This document shows, piece after piece, positions 52,858 to 61,897 of a stretch of DNA of 64,000 nt (positions are counted from its first letter, which is position 1; each line of letters opens with the position of its first letter). Location: the NCBI RefSeq assembly GCF_900129385.1, contig NZ_FQVO01000008.1, forward strand, positions 124,001-188,000. The letters run 5' to 3'. The position numbers and the translations under genes are program-made. Below the pieces are notes generated by a model that made no database searches, was not told the origin of the DNA, and saw only the letters and a program-made list of their open reading frames with translations. The stretch comes from Chryseobacterium takakiae (GTDB lineage: Bacteria > Bacteroidota > Bacteroidia > Flavobacteriales > Weeksellaceae).

Positions 52858-53140
52858 CTTTTTCTTTATTTAAAAATTTATCAATTTCTGGGTTTGAGTC
52901 TGTTTTATATATAAAATGGATAGCTCCTTCTTTGCTTCGATAAATTTTAGAAGCTAATTTTATACCGATAACAGTTGCTAAAAGAAGAATTACAATAGCA
53001 ATAACAAGGGTGAAATTATTGGGCTTCAAAAAATATATTGCCGAAATGGCTGCTCCAATCAAAAAAATAGAAACAAATATTTGTAATCCGCCGATTAACT
53101 CTGCCGAATTTTCAAAAATATTTCGCTTATCATTTTTCAT
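52844..53140 (-). CDS. Small two-helix membrane protein
   Basis: A 98-residue protein with two adjacent helices (LQIFVSIFLIGAAISAIYFL, FTLVIAIVILLLATVIGIKL) and a charged C-terminal tail ending EKDDHR. No family recognised. It lies 2 nt downstream of the SpmAB-like gene and overlaps the helical gene after it. Confidence 0.65.
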   Translation of the reverse strand: MKNDKRNIFENSAELIGGLQIFVSIFLIGAAISAIYFLKPNNFTLVIAIVILLLATVIGIKLASKIYRSKEGAIHFIYKTDSNPEIDKFLNKEKDDHR

Positions 53141-53142
53141 AA

Positions 53143-54546
53143 TTAAGCAAAAAACAAATAAGCCAATGCAATAGAAGTAATAATTCCCACCAGATCGGCC
53201 AGAAGCATGGCAATGACGGTGTATCGTGTGTTTTTCACAGCTACTGCCCCGAAATAAACGGCAATTACATAAAACGTCGTATCTGAGCTTCCCTGAAGTA
53301 CGGCGGCCAGTTTACCCTGGAAGCTGTCGGCTCCGAAAGTGGTCATCGTATCGACCATCATTCCTCTCGCACCGGATCCTGAAAGCGGCTTGATCAAAGC
53401 GGTTGGAAGTCCGTCAACAAATCTCGCATCAAGATTTGCATTATAGGCTACCCATTTCATCCCGTCAATAATCACATCAAAAACTCCGGAAGTTCTTAAT
53501 AAAGAAATCGCGATCAGCATTCCTACCAAATAGGGAATAATTTTCACGCAAGTGGTGAAACCTTCTTTCGCTCCTTCAATAAAAGCATCAAAAACATTGA
53601 TTTTTTTATAGACTGCACCAAGAACAATCGCAAGGAAAATAAAAAGAATCAAACCATTACTCAGTACTTTGCTGAAATCATCAAGCTGATCCTTACTCAA
53701 CTGTACAAGATACAAAACCAGTAACGCAATAATCGCCGAAATTCCTCCGACATAAGCGATCACAACAGGTCGTAAAAGATTGATTTTCTGATATAAAGAT
53801 ACAATGATCATCGCCGCAAGTGTTGCCGCAAACGTTGCAATCATACACGGCAGGAAAATATCCGTCGGGGTTTTTGAACCCATTGAAGCGCGGATTGCAA
53901 TAATTGACACCGGAATTAAGGTCATCCCACCTGCGTGGAGGCACAAAAACATAATTTGTGAGTTGCTCGCCGTATCTTTATGAGGATTTAATGTCTGTAA
54001 ACTTTCCATTGCTTTTAATCCGAAAGGCGTTGCTGCATTGTCGAGACCGAGAAGATTTGCGCTGAAATTCATCAGCATATGTCCGAAAGCAGGATGGTTT
54101 TTAGGAATTTCAGGGAAAAGTTTTGAGAAAAAAGGTTGAATTAACCGGCTCAATAGATTGATACCGCCTGCTTTTTCTGCAATACTCATGAATCCCATGA
54201 ATAAGGTCATGATGCCAATCAATCCAAGGCAAATTTTTACTGCCGTTTCAGAAGTTCCGATTACACCATCTGCCTCTTGGATGCGGTACACTTTTACGTC
54301 CTGCTGCAAAGAATCGGTCTTATAATGAATCCGGTTCTCTGTAAAATCCGGCTTTTGAGCCAGACTGTCTTTTACCAACGGAGAAAGCGTGTTCATTTTA
54401 TGTGTTGCAATCTGCACCGTATCACCTCCTTTGCCCACCACCATATCATTAAATATGGTTTTATAATGGCTTGATGAAATGTATTTTATACTGGCAATGG
54501 CAATGGCAATAATAATAAAAGCCGACCAAATTCTGCTTAGAACCAT
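53143..54546 (-). CDS. SpmA-SpmB fused nucleoside-recognition membrane protein
   Basis: A 467-residue integral membrane protein that combines the two nucleoside-recognition (Gate) halves which are separate SpmA and SpmB in spore-formers. N-half: HPAFGHMLMNFSANLLGLDNAATPFG; C-half: GAKEGFTTCVKIIPYLVGM, SGSGARGMMVDTM and QGSSDTTFYVIAVYFG. The fusion is common in non-sporulating Bacteroidota. The transported substrate is unknown. Confidence 0.88.
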   Translation of the reverse strand: MVLSRIWSAFIIIAIAIASIKYISSSHYKTIFNDMVVGKGGDTVQIATHKMNTLSPLVKDSLAQKPDFTENRIHYKTDSLQQDVKVYRIQEADGVIGTSETAVKICLGLIGIMTLFMGFMSIAEKAGGINLLSRLIQPFFSKLFPEIPKNHPAFGHMLMNFSANLLGLDNAATPFGLKAMESLQTLNPHKDTASNSQIMFLCLHAGGMTLIPVSIIAIRASMGSKTPTDIFLPCMIATFAATLAAMIIVSLYQKINLLRPVVIAYVGGISAIIALLVLYLVQLSKDQLDDFSKVLSNGLILFIFLAIVLGAVYKKINVFDAFIEGAKEGFTTCVKIIPYLVGMLIAISLLRTSGVFDVIIDGMKWVAYNANLDARFVDGLPTALIKPLSGSGARGMMVDTMTTFGADSFQGKLAAVLQGSSDTTFYVIAVYFGAVAVKNTRYTVIAMLLADLVGIITSIALAYLFFA

Positions 54547-54617
54547 CTGATTAAATTAAAAATTTTAGAAAAGATAATAAATTATGAGTAAAACTTGAAA
54601 AAACTTTTATTTCTTTG

Positions 54618-54720
54618 AACCATTAAGATTCAATAAGAAATTAAGAATATTGAAGGAAAGCCTAAAAATCAGAATGATTTATCTTAATTAAGCTTAAAAC
54701 CTTAATTCTCCTTAATGGTT
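54618..54720. repeat. Intergenic inverted repeat
   Basis: AACCATTAAG (54618-54627) and CTTAATGGTT (54711-54720) are perfect 10-bp arms flanking AT-rich DNA with internal TTAAGAAT / ATTAAGCTTAA words. It fills most of the 179-bp gap between the SpmAB-like and DUF6973-like genes. Confidence 0.55.
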
Positions 54721-54725
54721 TAAAT

Positions 54726-55238
54726 TTATTTTTCATCCAGATACACCAGAAATCCCTCAAAATCATCATCCAGATTTTTCAGTACTTTAGCATCTTTCAT
54801 CTTCTTTTCCAGCCCGTCAATAAAAAAGCTTTTTTCGAAAAACTGGCGATGGATCCCGGGAAGCAGCTCCATGAAATAATCCATCCCGAATTTATTGTTG
54901 TGAAGATCCATTTTGGTTTCAAGCGGTTTGTTGGGAAACAGTTCTTCGTGAAGACCGGTCATTCGTTTACAAAAAGAAAGGGCTTTCTCTGGTGAGGAAA
55001 TTTTACAGCAATACATCATGATAAAGCAGCACCATAAAGCATGTCTGAAAGCATTTCCAATTCCATTGGTAGAAGCTGTTTTCGGGAATTTTTTCTGCGC
55101 AATGGAATAGGCCTGAAGTGTCGCATGAAAACTTAATAAGGAGAAAAGAGGATGAGGAAGAACAAGCGACAAAAGACGCATGATCTTTTTAAGGCTCATG
55201 CTCCTGATTGTGTTGAAAAATATACTGAACGTTCTCAT
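54726..55238 (-). CDS. DUF6973-like protein
   Basis: A 170-residue protein with an N-terminal hydrophobic stretch (LLSLVLPHPLFSLLSF), and the conserved pattern GNAFRHALWCCFIMMYC, GLHEELFP and MDLHNNKFGMDYF, which I associate with DUF6973. Function not established. Start is the ATG at 55238; a TTG one codon upstream is possible. The accD terminator separates it from accD. Confidence 0.7.
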   Translation of the reverse strand: MRTFSIFFNTIRSMSLKKIMRLLSLVLPHPLFSLLSFHATLQAYSIAQKKFPKTASTNGIGNAFRHALWCCFIMMYCCKISSPEKALSFCKRMTGLHEELFPNKPLETKMDLHNNKFGMDYFMELLPGIHRQFFEKSFFIDGLEKKMKDAKVLKNLDDDFEGFLVYLDEK

Positions 55239-55242
55239 CAAT

Positions 55243-55273
55243 AAAAAATCTCTCTCCGAATCAGAGAGAGATT
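55243..55273 (-). terminator. Terminator of accD
   Basis: Minus strand AATCTCTCTC (55273-55264) pairs with GAGAGAGATT (55256-55247), then TTTTTTATT. Its tail ends within a few bases of the next gene's start. Confidence 0.88.
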
Positions 55274-55291
55274 GTTGTATTTCGTTAAAAA

Positions 55292-56146
55292 TTAAGCTTT
55301 TACAGTAAGCAGATTTACAGTTTTAGAAACGGTATCTTTAATTTCGGTTCTTTTCACAATAAAATCTACGAATCCTTTTTCCTGAAGAAATTCCGAAGTC
55401 TGGAAACCTTCCGGCAAATCTCTTCCGATGGTTTCACGGATAACTCTTGGTCCTGCAAACCCGATCAGTGCGCCCGGTTCAGCCATGATGATGTCGGCTG
55501 TCATTGCGAAAGACGCCGTAATTCCTCCAAAAGTAGGGTCACAAAGATAAGCAATGTATAAAAGCCCAGCTTCCGAAAGCTGAGCCAGCTTTGCCTGAAC
55601 TTTTGCCAACTGCATCAGAGAGTATGTTGCCTCTTGCATTCTCGCTCCACCGGATTGGCAGATGATCATATACGGAAGCTTTTTCTGGATACAATAATCT
55701 ACGGCTCTCCTGATTTTTTCTCCCATTACGGAACCTAAAGAACCTCCAATAAAAGCAAAATCCATACAGGAAACCACCATTTCAGTTCCTTTTACGGTTC
55801 CGACAGCATTTCTGATGGAGTCGGTTAGCTTCGTTTTAGCCTTAACTTCTTTCAGCCGGTCTGCGTATGGTTTTGTGTCTTTAAAGTTCAGAATATCAAT
55901 GCTTTCAACATTAGCGTCCAGTTCTGTGAATTTACCTTCATCAAAAAGAATGTCAAAAAATTCCGCACTTCCTATTCTTACATGAAATCCGTCTTCAGGA
56001 GAAACGTAATTGTTTCTTCTCAGTTCGTCATGTTCCACGATTTTTCCTGACGGTGTCTGATGCCAAAGACCTTTTGGTACGTCTTTCTTTTGATCAGTAG
56101 AGGTCGTAATATTTTGTGCTTTTCTCTTAAACCACTCGAATGCCAT
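55292..56146 (-). CDS. accD: Acetyl-CoA carboxylase carboxyltransferase beta subunit without zinc ribbon
   Basis: A 284-residue AccD that, with AccA, transfers carboxyl from biotin to acetyl-CoA to give malonyl-CoA. The crotonase core shows [38 protein letters not shown] and [14 protein letters not shown]. The N-terminal four-cysteine zinc ribbon of E. coli AccD is replaced by [17 protein letters not shown] and [13 protein letters not shown] with no cysteine in the first 60 residues. Length is near normal. Confidence 0.92.
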   Translation of the reverse strand: MAFEWFKRKAQNITTSTDQKKDVPKGLWHQTPSGKIVEHDELRRNNYVSPEDGFHVRIGSAEFFDILFDEGKFTELDANVESIDILNFKDTKPYADRLKEVKAKTKLTDSIRNAVGTVKGTEMVVSCMDFAFIGGSLGSVMGEKIRRAVDYCIQKKLPYMIICQSGGARMQEATYSLMQLAKVQAKLAQLSEAGLLYIAYLCDPTFGGITASFAMTADIIMAEPGALIGFAGPRVIRETIGRDLPEGFQTSEFLQEKGFVDFIVKRTEIKDTVSKTVNLLTVKA

Positions 56147-56171
56147 ATTGTTTATATATTGATGAAAAATA

Positions 56172-56231
56172 AATGATAAGTGATGGAAGACGGTTAATTA
56201 GAATTAATTATCTATCACATCACTTATCATT
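56172..56231. other. 14-bp perfect inverted repeat between fbaA and accD
   Basis: AATGATAAGTGATG (56172-56185) and CATCACTTATCATT (56218-56231), 32-nt loop. No long U-tract follows, so it may be a processing or stability hairpin in the fbaA-accD spacer. Confidence 0.6.
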
Positions 56232-56238
56232 AATAATT

Positions 56239-57309
56239 TTATTTAAGCGTATTTACGTTATTTAAATCTTCAAATGCCTGAACAAGTCTCTTCGAGAATG
56301 TTTCTTCTCCTTTTCTTACCCAGACTCTCGGATCGTAGAATTTCTTATTCGGTTTTTCTTCCCCTTCAGGATTTCCGATCTGAGCTCTCAGGTAATCAAT
56401 ATTGTTAACCATGTAATCTCTGATGCCTTCTGTGTAAGCAAACTGCAGATCCGTATCGATATTCATTTTAATGACACCATAATCAATAGCTTCTCTGATT
56501 TCTTCCAGAGTAGATCCGGAACCGCCGTGGAATACGAAATTGATAGGTTTTGCCGCTGTTCCGAATTTTTCCTGAACATATTTCTGGGAATTATCCAGAA
56601 TTTTCGGCGTTAGAACAACGTTTCCTGGCTTATAAACCCCGTGTACATTTCCGAAAGCAGCCGCAATCGTAAAGTTTTCTGAAATAGCTTTTAATTTTTC
56701 GTAGGTATAAGCTACATCTTCAGGCTGGGTATATAATTTTGAATTATCAACGTCAGAATTGTCAACACCATCTTCTTCACCTCCTGTAACACCAATTTCC
56801 ACTTCAAGAGTCATTTGCAATTTTGCCATTCTCTCAAAATATTTTGCGGAAATTTCAAGGTTTTCTTCTAAAGATTCTTCAGAAAGATCCAGCATGTGAG
56901 AAGAATACAGTGATTTTCCTGTCTGCTTGTAAAATTCTTCGTTGGCATCCATCAATCCGTCGATCCAAGGCAATAATTTTTTTGCGCAGTGGTCAGTATG
57001 AAGAATTACAGTAGCTCCGTATGCTTCTGCAAGGGTGTGAATATGTTTTGCTCCGGCGATTGCTCCTAAAATAGCCGCTTTCTGACCGTCATTGCTTAAT
57101 CCTTTTCCTGCATTGTAAGCAGCACCTCCGTTAGAGAACTGAATAATTACAGGTGAGTTTAGTTTCGCTGCAGTTTCCATAACCGCATTTACGTTGCTTG
57201 AACCAATTACGTTTACTGCCGGTAATGCAAATTTGTTTTCTTTAGCATGCTGAAAAATATCAGTAACTAATTGACCTGTGGCAACTCCTGCCGGGAAAAT
57301 TCTGCTCAT
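56239..57309 (-). CDS. fbaA: Class II fructose-bisphosphate aldolase
   Basis: A 356-residue zinc-dependent aldolase of glycolysis/gluconeogenesis, cleaving or forming fructose-1,6-bisphosphate. The active site shows VILHTDHCAKKLLPW, VEIGVTGGEEDGVDN, and FVFHGGSGSTLEE, all typical of the class IIA enzyme. It is the gene after nadK in this minus-strand run, 70 nt downstream of it. Confidence 0.95.
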   Translation of the reverse strand: MSRIFPAGVATGQLVTDIFQHAKENKFALPAVNVIGSSNVNAVMETAAKLNSPVIIQFSNGGAAYNAGKGLSNDGQKAAILGAIAGAKHIHTLAEAYGATVILHTDHCAKKLLPWIDGLMDANEEFYKQTGKSLYSSHMLDLSEESLEENLEISAKYFERMAKLQMTLEVEIGVTGGEEDGVDNSDVDNSKLYTQPEDVAYTYEKLKAISENFTIAAAFGNVHGVYKPGNVVLTPKILDNSQKYVQEKFGTAAKPINFVFHGGSGSTLEEIREAIDYGVIKMNIDTDLQFAYTEGIRDYMVNNIDYLRAQIGNPEGEEKPNKKFYDPRVWVRKGEETFSKRLVQAFEDLNNVNTLK

Positions 57310-57379
57310 GTTTTACTTTTTAATATAAATTATTAGGGTTTGTAAAATTCCTGTAAAGGTAATCATTTTTGCTTAATTC

Positions 57380-58246
57380 TTAATTTCTTTTATCTCTACC
57401 CCAAAGCAGCTTCTGACGAATGGTTTCGTAAAAGCTGAGATCATTCGGCTGTACGAGAAGAATCTGGAAATCGGCTTTTTTAATGATGATTTCCTTATCT
57501 GTTTCAATATGTATCAGCCGGGAGTCTAATGAAAGCGAATACTGTGGTACACGGCTTTCCACTTTGAATTTAATTTCTACCTTATCATTCACTACCAATG
57601 GTCTCACATTGAGGTTATGCGGAGCGATGGGTGTAATCACAAAGTTTTCGTTGTTCGGAGAAATGATGGGTCCGCCGCTGCTTAAGGAATATGCGGTAGA
57701 GCCGGTAGGAGTGGAGACAATAACGCCGTCACCCCAAAACACGTTGAGAAATTCATTGTTAATATAAGAATCTACCGTAATCATAGAGGTGGTTTCTTTT
57801 CTGGAAACGGTAACGTCGTTCAGCGCATAGGGAAAAAAGTCTTCTATTTCCGGAGATGTCACTTCAATAACGGAGCGACGGCTGGTTTTCACATCTCCTT
57901 TTAAAATGGAATCCAATGCATTAAATGCTTCTTCTTTGGTAAAACTCGCGAGGAATCCAAGTCTTCCTGTATTTACTCCTACAATGGGAATTTCCAGGTC
58001 TTCAATAAAGGTTAAAGAATTAACAATAGTTCCGTCCCCACCAAAAGTAAAGAAAAGATCTACTTCTTTATCCAGAAGATCCTGTTTGCAATTAAAGGTT
58101 TCGAAAATTTTTGAGAACTGAAGTGCTTCAGCCATTTCATCATATAAAACAGATTTTACGCCTCTGCTTTCAAGCTCGGAAATGAATTTGCTTAAATATA
58201 AAAAGGTATCTAAATCTTTTTTCTGGGAATATATGGCTGCCTTCAT
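57380..58246 (-). CDS. nadK: NAD kinase
   Basis: Phosphorylates NAD to NADP. The 288-residue protein has the GGDGT motif (69-73), NTGRLGFLASF, and TPTGSTAYSLSSGGPII for NAD binding. It starts 6 nt after the CBS protein stop on the same strand, so the pair are co-transcribed. Confidence 0.95.
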   Translation of the reverse strand: MKAAIYSQKKDLDTFLYLSKFISELESRGVKSVLYDEMAEALQFSKIFETFNCKQDLLDKEVDLFFTFGGDGTIVNSLTFIEDLEIPIVGVNTGRLGFLASFTKEEAFNALDSILKGDVKTSRRSVIEVTSPEIEDFFPYALNDVTVSRKETTSMITVDSYINNEFLNVFWGDGVIVSTPTGSTAYSLSSGGPIISPNNENFVITPIAPHNLNVRPLVVNDKVEIKFKVESRVPQYSLSLDSRLIHIETDKEIIIKKADFQILLVQPNDLSFYETIRQKLLWGRDKRN

Positions 58247-58252
58247 TGGTTT

Positions 58253-58903
58253 TTATATTTCTATAAATTTTTGGAAAAACCCGAATCTGTCCTGAAGAAG
58301 ATCTGATTTTTCATCAGAATAATACTTTTGTACAATCCGATAGTCATACCGGTCGAATGTTTCATCAATAGAACTCAGATTTTCATTGCTGATTTTGATG
58401 GTCACCTGGATTACATCATCAGACATATTGCTGATAAAGGCTCCGTAGAATTTGGAATTGTTACTTTCCACAATATTGGCGATCTCCGTCATTGAATATT
58501 TTCTGGAAGGGGTCTCGATGGTGAGAATGGCCCCGGATTCGGAAAAAAGCGGATATTTCGACAAATCCTGAAAGATGTCTTCGCAGCTTATATAGCCGAG
58601 GTATTTTTCATTTTTGTTGATAACAGGAATAATGTTGGCATTGAAGGTGTAAAACAACCTGATGCTGTCCATAATATTGTTGTCTTCAAGAATGGCAAAG
58701 CGCTCAATCTGATGCTCAAGGTCTTTGAGGGTGCCTTCTTCTTCATAAAGAAAATCTTCTGCAAGAGCCCCGTAAAAATGGTGGGATTTTTTGATGAAAA
58801 TATGAGAATATCCAAACGCTTCCAGCGTATCTCTTGCTGATTCTATGGAGTCAGTCAGGCTAAAGCATGGAAAGTCTTTTGAGATATATTCCTTGATAAA
58901 CAT
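58253..58903 (-). CDS. CBS-domain protein
   Basis: A 216-residue cytoplasmic protein with a CBS pair in the first 130 residues (FPCFSLTDSIESARDTLEAF and NANIIPVINKNEKYLGYIS) and a C-terminal ACT-like domain (about 140-200, AILTIETPSRKYSMTEIANI). CBS plus ACT suggests binding of nucleotides or amino acids and regulation of a partner. NAD kinase directly follows, so control of NADP supply is plausible. Confidence 0.82.
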   Translation of the reverse strand: MFIKEYISKDFPCFSLTDSIESARDTLEAFGYSHIFIKKSHHFYGALAEDFLYEEEGTLKDLEHQIERFAILEDNNIMDSIRLFYTFNANIIPVINKNEKYLGYISCEDIFQDLSKYPLFSESGAILTIETPSRKYSMTEIANIVESNNSKFYGAFISNMSDDVIQVTIKISNENLSSIDETFDRYDYRIVQKYYSDEKSDLLQDRFGFFQKFIEI

Positions 58904-58987
58904 TGTGCTAATTTATAAAAAATTAAACGAAACTTTTTCCGAATGTCAAACTTTTTTTCTCTAAAAAATAAAAAAATGATTTTAAAA

Positions 58988-59018
58988 TTTGTTTGTGACA
59001 AAAAATTGGGTATCTTTG
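58988..59018 (+). promoter_or_regulatory. Strong promoter without an annotated gene
   Basis: -33 TTTG (58988-58991), 19 bp, -7 TATCTTTG (59011-59018). It points to the plus strand, whereas both neighbouring genes are on the minus strand. A terminator hairpin begins 37 bp downstream. Confidence 0.7.
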
Positions 59019-59023
59019 TCGCC

Positions 59024-59089
59024 TTTCATTTTTACTTTTTATTAGATTTATTTCAAACTGCACTGTCTTTTAGGCATATGCAGTTTTTT
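59024..59089 (+). ncRNA. Candidate small RNA, about 65 nt
   Basis: From the start predicted near 59024, the transcript would run to a terminator: AAACTGCA (59055-59062) pairs with TGCAGTTT (59079-59086), with TTTTTTC after the right arm. No coding frame of useful size exists in it. It is antisense to nothing but would end at the 3' edge of the SpoU methyltransferase gene. Confidence 0.5.
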
Positions 59090-59619
59090 CATTTCAGGGC
59101 TTTTACAAACTCCCACATTACAATTCCGCCACAAACACTCACGTTGAGTGAATGCTTGGTTCCCAGCTGAGGAATTTCAATAAATGAATCAATATGAGCC
59201 AATGCCTCATCGCTGATTCCTTCTACTTCATTCCCCAAAATCATGGCATATTTTTTAGAAGAATCAATAGTAAAATCCGTAATCATTTTACTGTCTGTTG
59301 TCTGTTCAATCCCGATCACTTCAAATCCTTCTGATTTTAACTCATTAATAACGGTGATTATATCATTTTCATATTTCCAGTCAACGCTTTCTGTTGCTCC
59401 CAGTGCTGCTTTGTGAATTTCACGATGCGGTGGCTGAGGGGTGATTCCGCAGAGGATTATCTTTTGGATAAGGAAAGCATCCGCAGTTCTGAAAGTTGCC
59501 CCTACATTATGCATGCTTCTGATATTGTCCAGAACAACAATTAACGGAATTTTTTCTACCGTCTTAAAGGTTTCCACATCAATTCTGTTGAGCTCTTCCA
59601 GTTTTAATTTCTGTACCAA
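59089..59619 (-). CDS. SpoU/TrmH-family RNA methyltransferase
   Basis: A 176-residue SPOUT-fold 2'-O-methyltransferase acting on tRNA or rRNA. Motif 1 is RSMHNVGATFRTADAF, motif 2 ILGNEVEGISDEAL, motif 3 SLNVSVCGGIVMWEF, with the trefoil-knot SAM site. The modified nucleotide cannot be assigned from sequence alone. It lies between bestrophin and the candidate small RNA. Confidence 0.92.
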   Translation of the reverse strand: MVQKLKLEELNRIDVETFKTVEKIPLIVVLDNIRSMHNVGATFRTADAFLIQKIILCGITPQPPHREIHKAALGATESVDWKYENDIITVINELKSEGFEVIGIEQTTDSKMITDFTIDSSKKYAMILGNEVEGISDEALAHIDSFIEIPQLGTKHSLNVSVCGGIVMWEFVKALK

Positions 59620-59676
59620 TGTATTTTTTATTAATGGTTTATAAATATGTACGATTTCTAAATGCTTCCAGATTTG

Positions 59677-60558
59677 TTATTTTTCTGAACACATGATCTG
59701 ATGAACGCTTCTTTCAATATTCTGCGCAATAGTCTCCATCGGAATATCATTTTCATCATTATTGAACGGATCTTCAATTTCTTCGGCGATCATCTCAAGG
59801 CTCATTAAAACATAATAGACAAAAACCGTAAGCGGAATCATGAAAAGACCGATAGAAATCACATAAGCTACAGGCAAGGCCAGGACATATAAAATGATAA
59901 ACTTCTTGACAAAAGAGGAATATGAATAGGGAATAGGGGTGTTTTTAATACGTTCACAGCCGCCGCATACATCCAGGAAGCCCGAAAGCTGCGTATCCAG
60001 ATAAAGCATTTCCACATCTGAAATTTTACCTTCTTTTTTAAGCTGATTAAGTTTGTGCGTCAGCAGGATCACAATTTCACTGGGACCGTGATGCTTGATG
60101 TATTCTTCAATTTCAGAATAATCTTCATCCAAAGCAAGTCGTGTAGATTCTTTTGAAAGATGCTTAGCCAGAAAGTGTGGAAAAAATTTCAGGTATCTGG
60201 CAATCTGATCGGCATTTTTCCGGTCGTCGGCAAGAATCGTATTGATCTTAATGGCAAAATTCCTTGAATCGTTGACAAGTTTTCCCCAGAGCTTTCTGCC
60301 TTCCCACCATCGGTCGTAAGCTGTATTGGTTCTGAAAACCAGCAACAGCGAAAGCACAAAACCCAAAAGAGAATGAATCATGCTTACATTACTGATGGGC
60401 GATTTGGAAGAAAGATGAAGGTATTCTACCTCAAGATATTCAATTCCCCAGGAATATAATCCTACCAGAACCATAGTCGGAAACAGGATTTTCAGGGTGT
60501 CGCTTTTATGAAGGCTGAAAAGGATTTTCAGGAAATGTTTGGTATTGTAAACTCTCAT
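59677..60558 (-). CDS. Bestrophin-family anion channel
   Basis: A 293-residue membrane protein of the bestrophin/YneE family, forming pentameric chloride or other ion channels. The family motif RTNTAYDRWWEGRKLWGKL (about 78-96) is present, with four main helices, e.g. FVKKFIILYVLALPVAYVISI, and the acidic C-terminal helix. Direction of conduction is not known. The gap upstream is filled by a long palindrome. Confidence 0.9.
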   Translation of the reverse strand: MRVYNTKHFLKILFSLHKSDTLKILFPTMVLVGLYSWGIEYLEVEYLHLSSKSPISNVSMIHSLLGFVLSLLLVFRTNTAYDRWWEGRKLWGKLVNDSRNFAIKINTILADDRKNADQIARYLKFFPHFLAKHLSKESTRLALDEDYSEIEEYIKHHGPSEIVILLTHKLNQLKKEGKISDVEMLYLDTQLSGFLDVCGGCERIKNTPIPYSYSSFVKKFIILYVLALPVAYVISIGLFMIPLTVFVYYVLMSLEMIAEEIEDPFNNDENDIPMETIAQNIERSVHQIMCSEK

Positions 60559-60645
60559 ACGATCGGTTGGTGCTACAAATATAAAATTTTCGTTTTATCC
60601 TGACCTTATTTAAATATTGAAGATGCAGAATAAATGGATGATTAA

Positions 60646-60832
60646 TTTAACGCTATGTTCGCAGTGATTTTTATGTATAAAGATGTTTTTCGAGCGCAAG
60701 GGCGTTTCACTCAGCTAAGGCTTACGCTATCATTTGCTGAACATAAACTGAAGGTTTACGAACGAAGTTTAACCCTTGCGCTCGGAAGAATGTTCATGAA
60801 ACAAGGTAAACCTTACCGAACATAGCGTTTAA
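60646..60832. repeat. Long nested palindrome, about 187 bp
   Basis: Outer arms TTTAACGCTATGTTCG near 60646-60661 and CGAACATAGCGTTTAAA near 60817-60833; inner arms CGAGCGCAAGGG (60691-60702) and CCCTTGCGCTCG (60773-60784) are a perfect 12-bp pair. It fills most of the 397-bp gene-free gap between the bestrophin and cupin-like genes. No gene is seen in the gap. Confidence 0.7.
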
Positions 60833-60955
60833 AATTATAGCCATATTAAATTTACATAGGATCAATTTTATAAAAATCTGTTACATTATACCTTTAAATT
60901 TTATCAAAATTCAAAAAAGCCTTACTTTTATTCGCAAATAAAAACACCACGTCAA

Positions 60956-61825
60956 ATGATTCTTGGAAACGTAGATATTGTCACTGATATCAGCAAAGAA
61001 GATTTTCAGAACAATTATTTTAAAAAGCATAAACCTCTGCTCATCAGAAATTTTGCAAGCCGATGGGAGGCTTTTGATAAATGGAACTTTGATTTTATCC
61101 GCGAAAAGGCCGGCGAACAGGATGTTCCGCTGTATGATAACAAACCTGCCGATGCATCCAAGAGTTCCGATGCTCCTGTCACCCACATGAAAATGAAGGA
61201 TTATATCGACACCATCAGAAATAAACCTTCCGATCTGCGTATTTTCTTTTACATTATTACCGACCGTCTTCCGGAACTGCTTAAAAATTTCACCTACCCT
61301 GATTTGGGCATGAAGTTTTTTAAAAGACTACCTACGCTGTTTTTCGGAGGTGGTGAAGCACATGTGCTGATGCATTATGATGTGGATTTGGGAGATTTTC
61401 TGCATATTCATTTTGAAGGGAAAAAGAGAATTCTGCTGTTTGATCAGAAACAATCTGTCTATTTATATAAAGTACCGTTGTCAGTCCATACGATCTACGA
61501 AGTGGATTACGAAAATCCTGACTATGAAAAGTTTCCGGCGTTGAAATATGCGCAAGGCTACGAAATTTTTATGGAACATGGTGATGCGCTTTTTATTCCG
61601 GGAGGTTTCTGGCATTTCAACAGGTATCTTGAGCCCGGATTTTCGATGTCGCTTCGTGCACTGCCCAACAAGCCTGCCGTTTTTGCCAATATGCTGTATC
61701 ATGTATTTGTTATGCGGTATACGGATAAGTTTATGCGAAAACTTTTTAAAGCGAAATGGGTGAATTACAAGCAGAAATGGGCGTATGAGAAGAGCTCGGA
61801 GGCTTTGGCTAAACATGAAGGATAA
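60956..61825 (+). CDS. Cupin-like (JmjC-type) protein
   Basis: A 289-residue cupin-like protein of the JmjC/hydroxylase group. Metal ligands: HYDVDLGDFLHIHFEGKKR (HxD/E plus conserved phenylalanine region) and the distal histidine in DALFIPGGFWHF. It could be a 2-oxoglutarate-dependent oxygenase on a protein or small molecule. A weak TACTTTTA-like -7 lies 30 bp upstream. Confidence 0.82.
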   Translation: MILGNVDIVTDISKEDFQNNYFKKHKPLLIRNFASRWEAFDKWNFDFIREKAGEQDVPLYDNKPADASKSSDAPVTHMKMKDYIDTIRNKPSDLRIFFYIITDRLPELLKNFTYPDLGMKFFKRLPTLFFGGGEAHVLMHYDVDLGDFLHIHFEGKKRILLFDQKQSVYLYKVPLSVHTIYEVDYENPDYEKFPALKYAQGYEIFMEHGDALFIPGGFWHFNRYLEPGFSMSLRALPNKPAVFANMLYHVFVMRYTDKFMRKLFKAKWVNYKQKWAYEKSSEALAKHEG

Positions 61826-61897
61826 TTTTCGCGGATTCACGTTTCACGGATAATTATGTTTAATTTCAATAATGTATTTAATTAATATACAAGGATC

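Noticed and set aside
58988..59018. Promoter serving the SpoU methyltransferase or CBS gene
   Set aside because: Both genes are on the minus strand, whereas the boxes are oriented to the plus strand.
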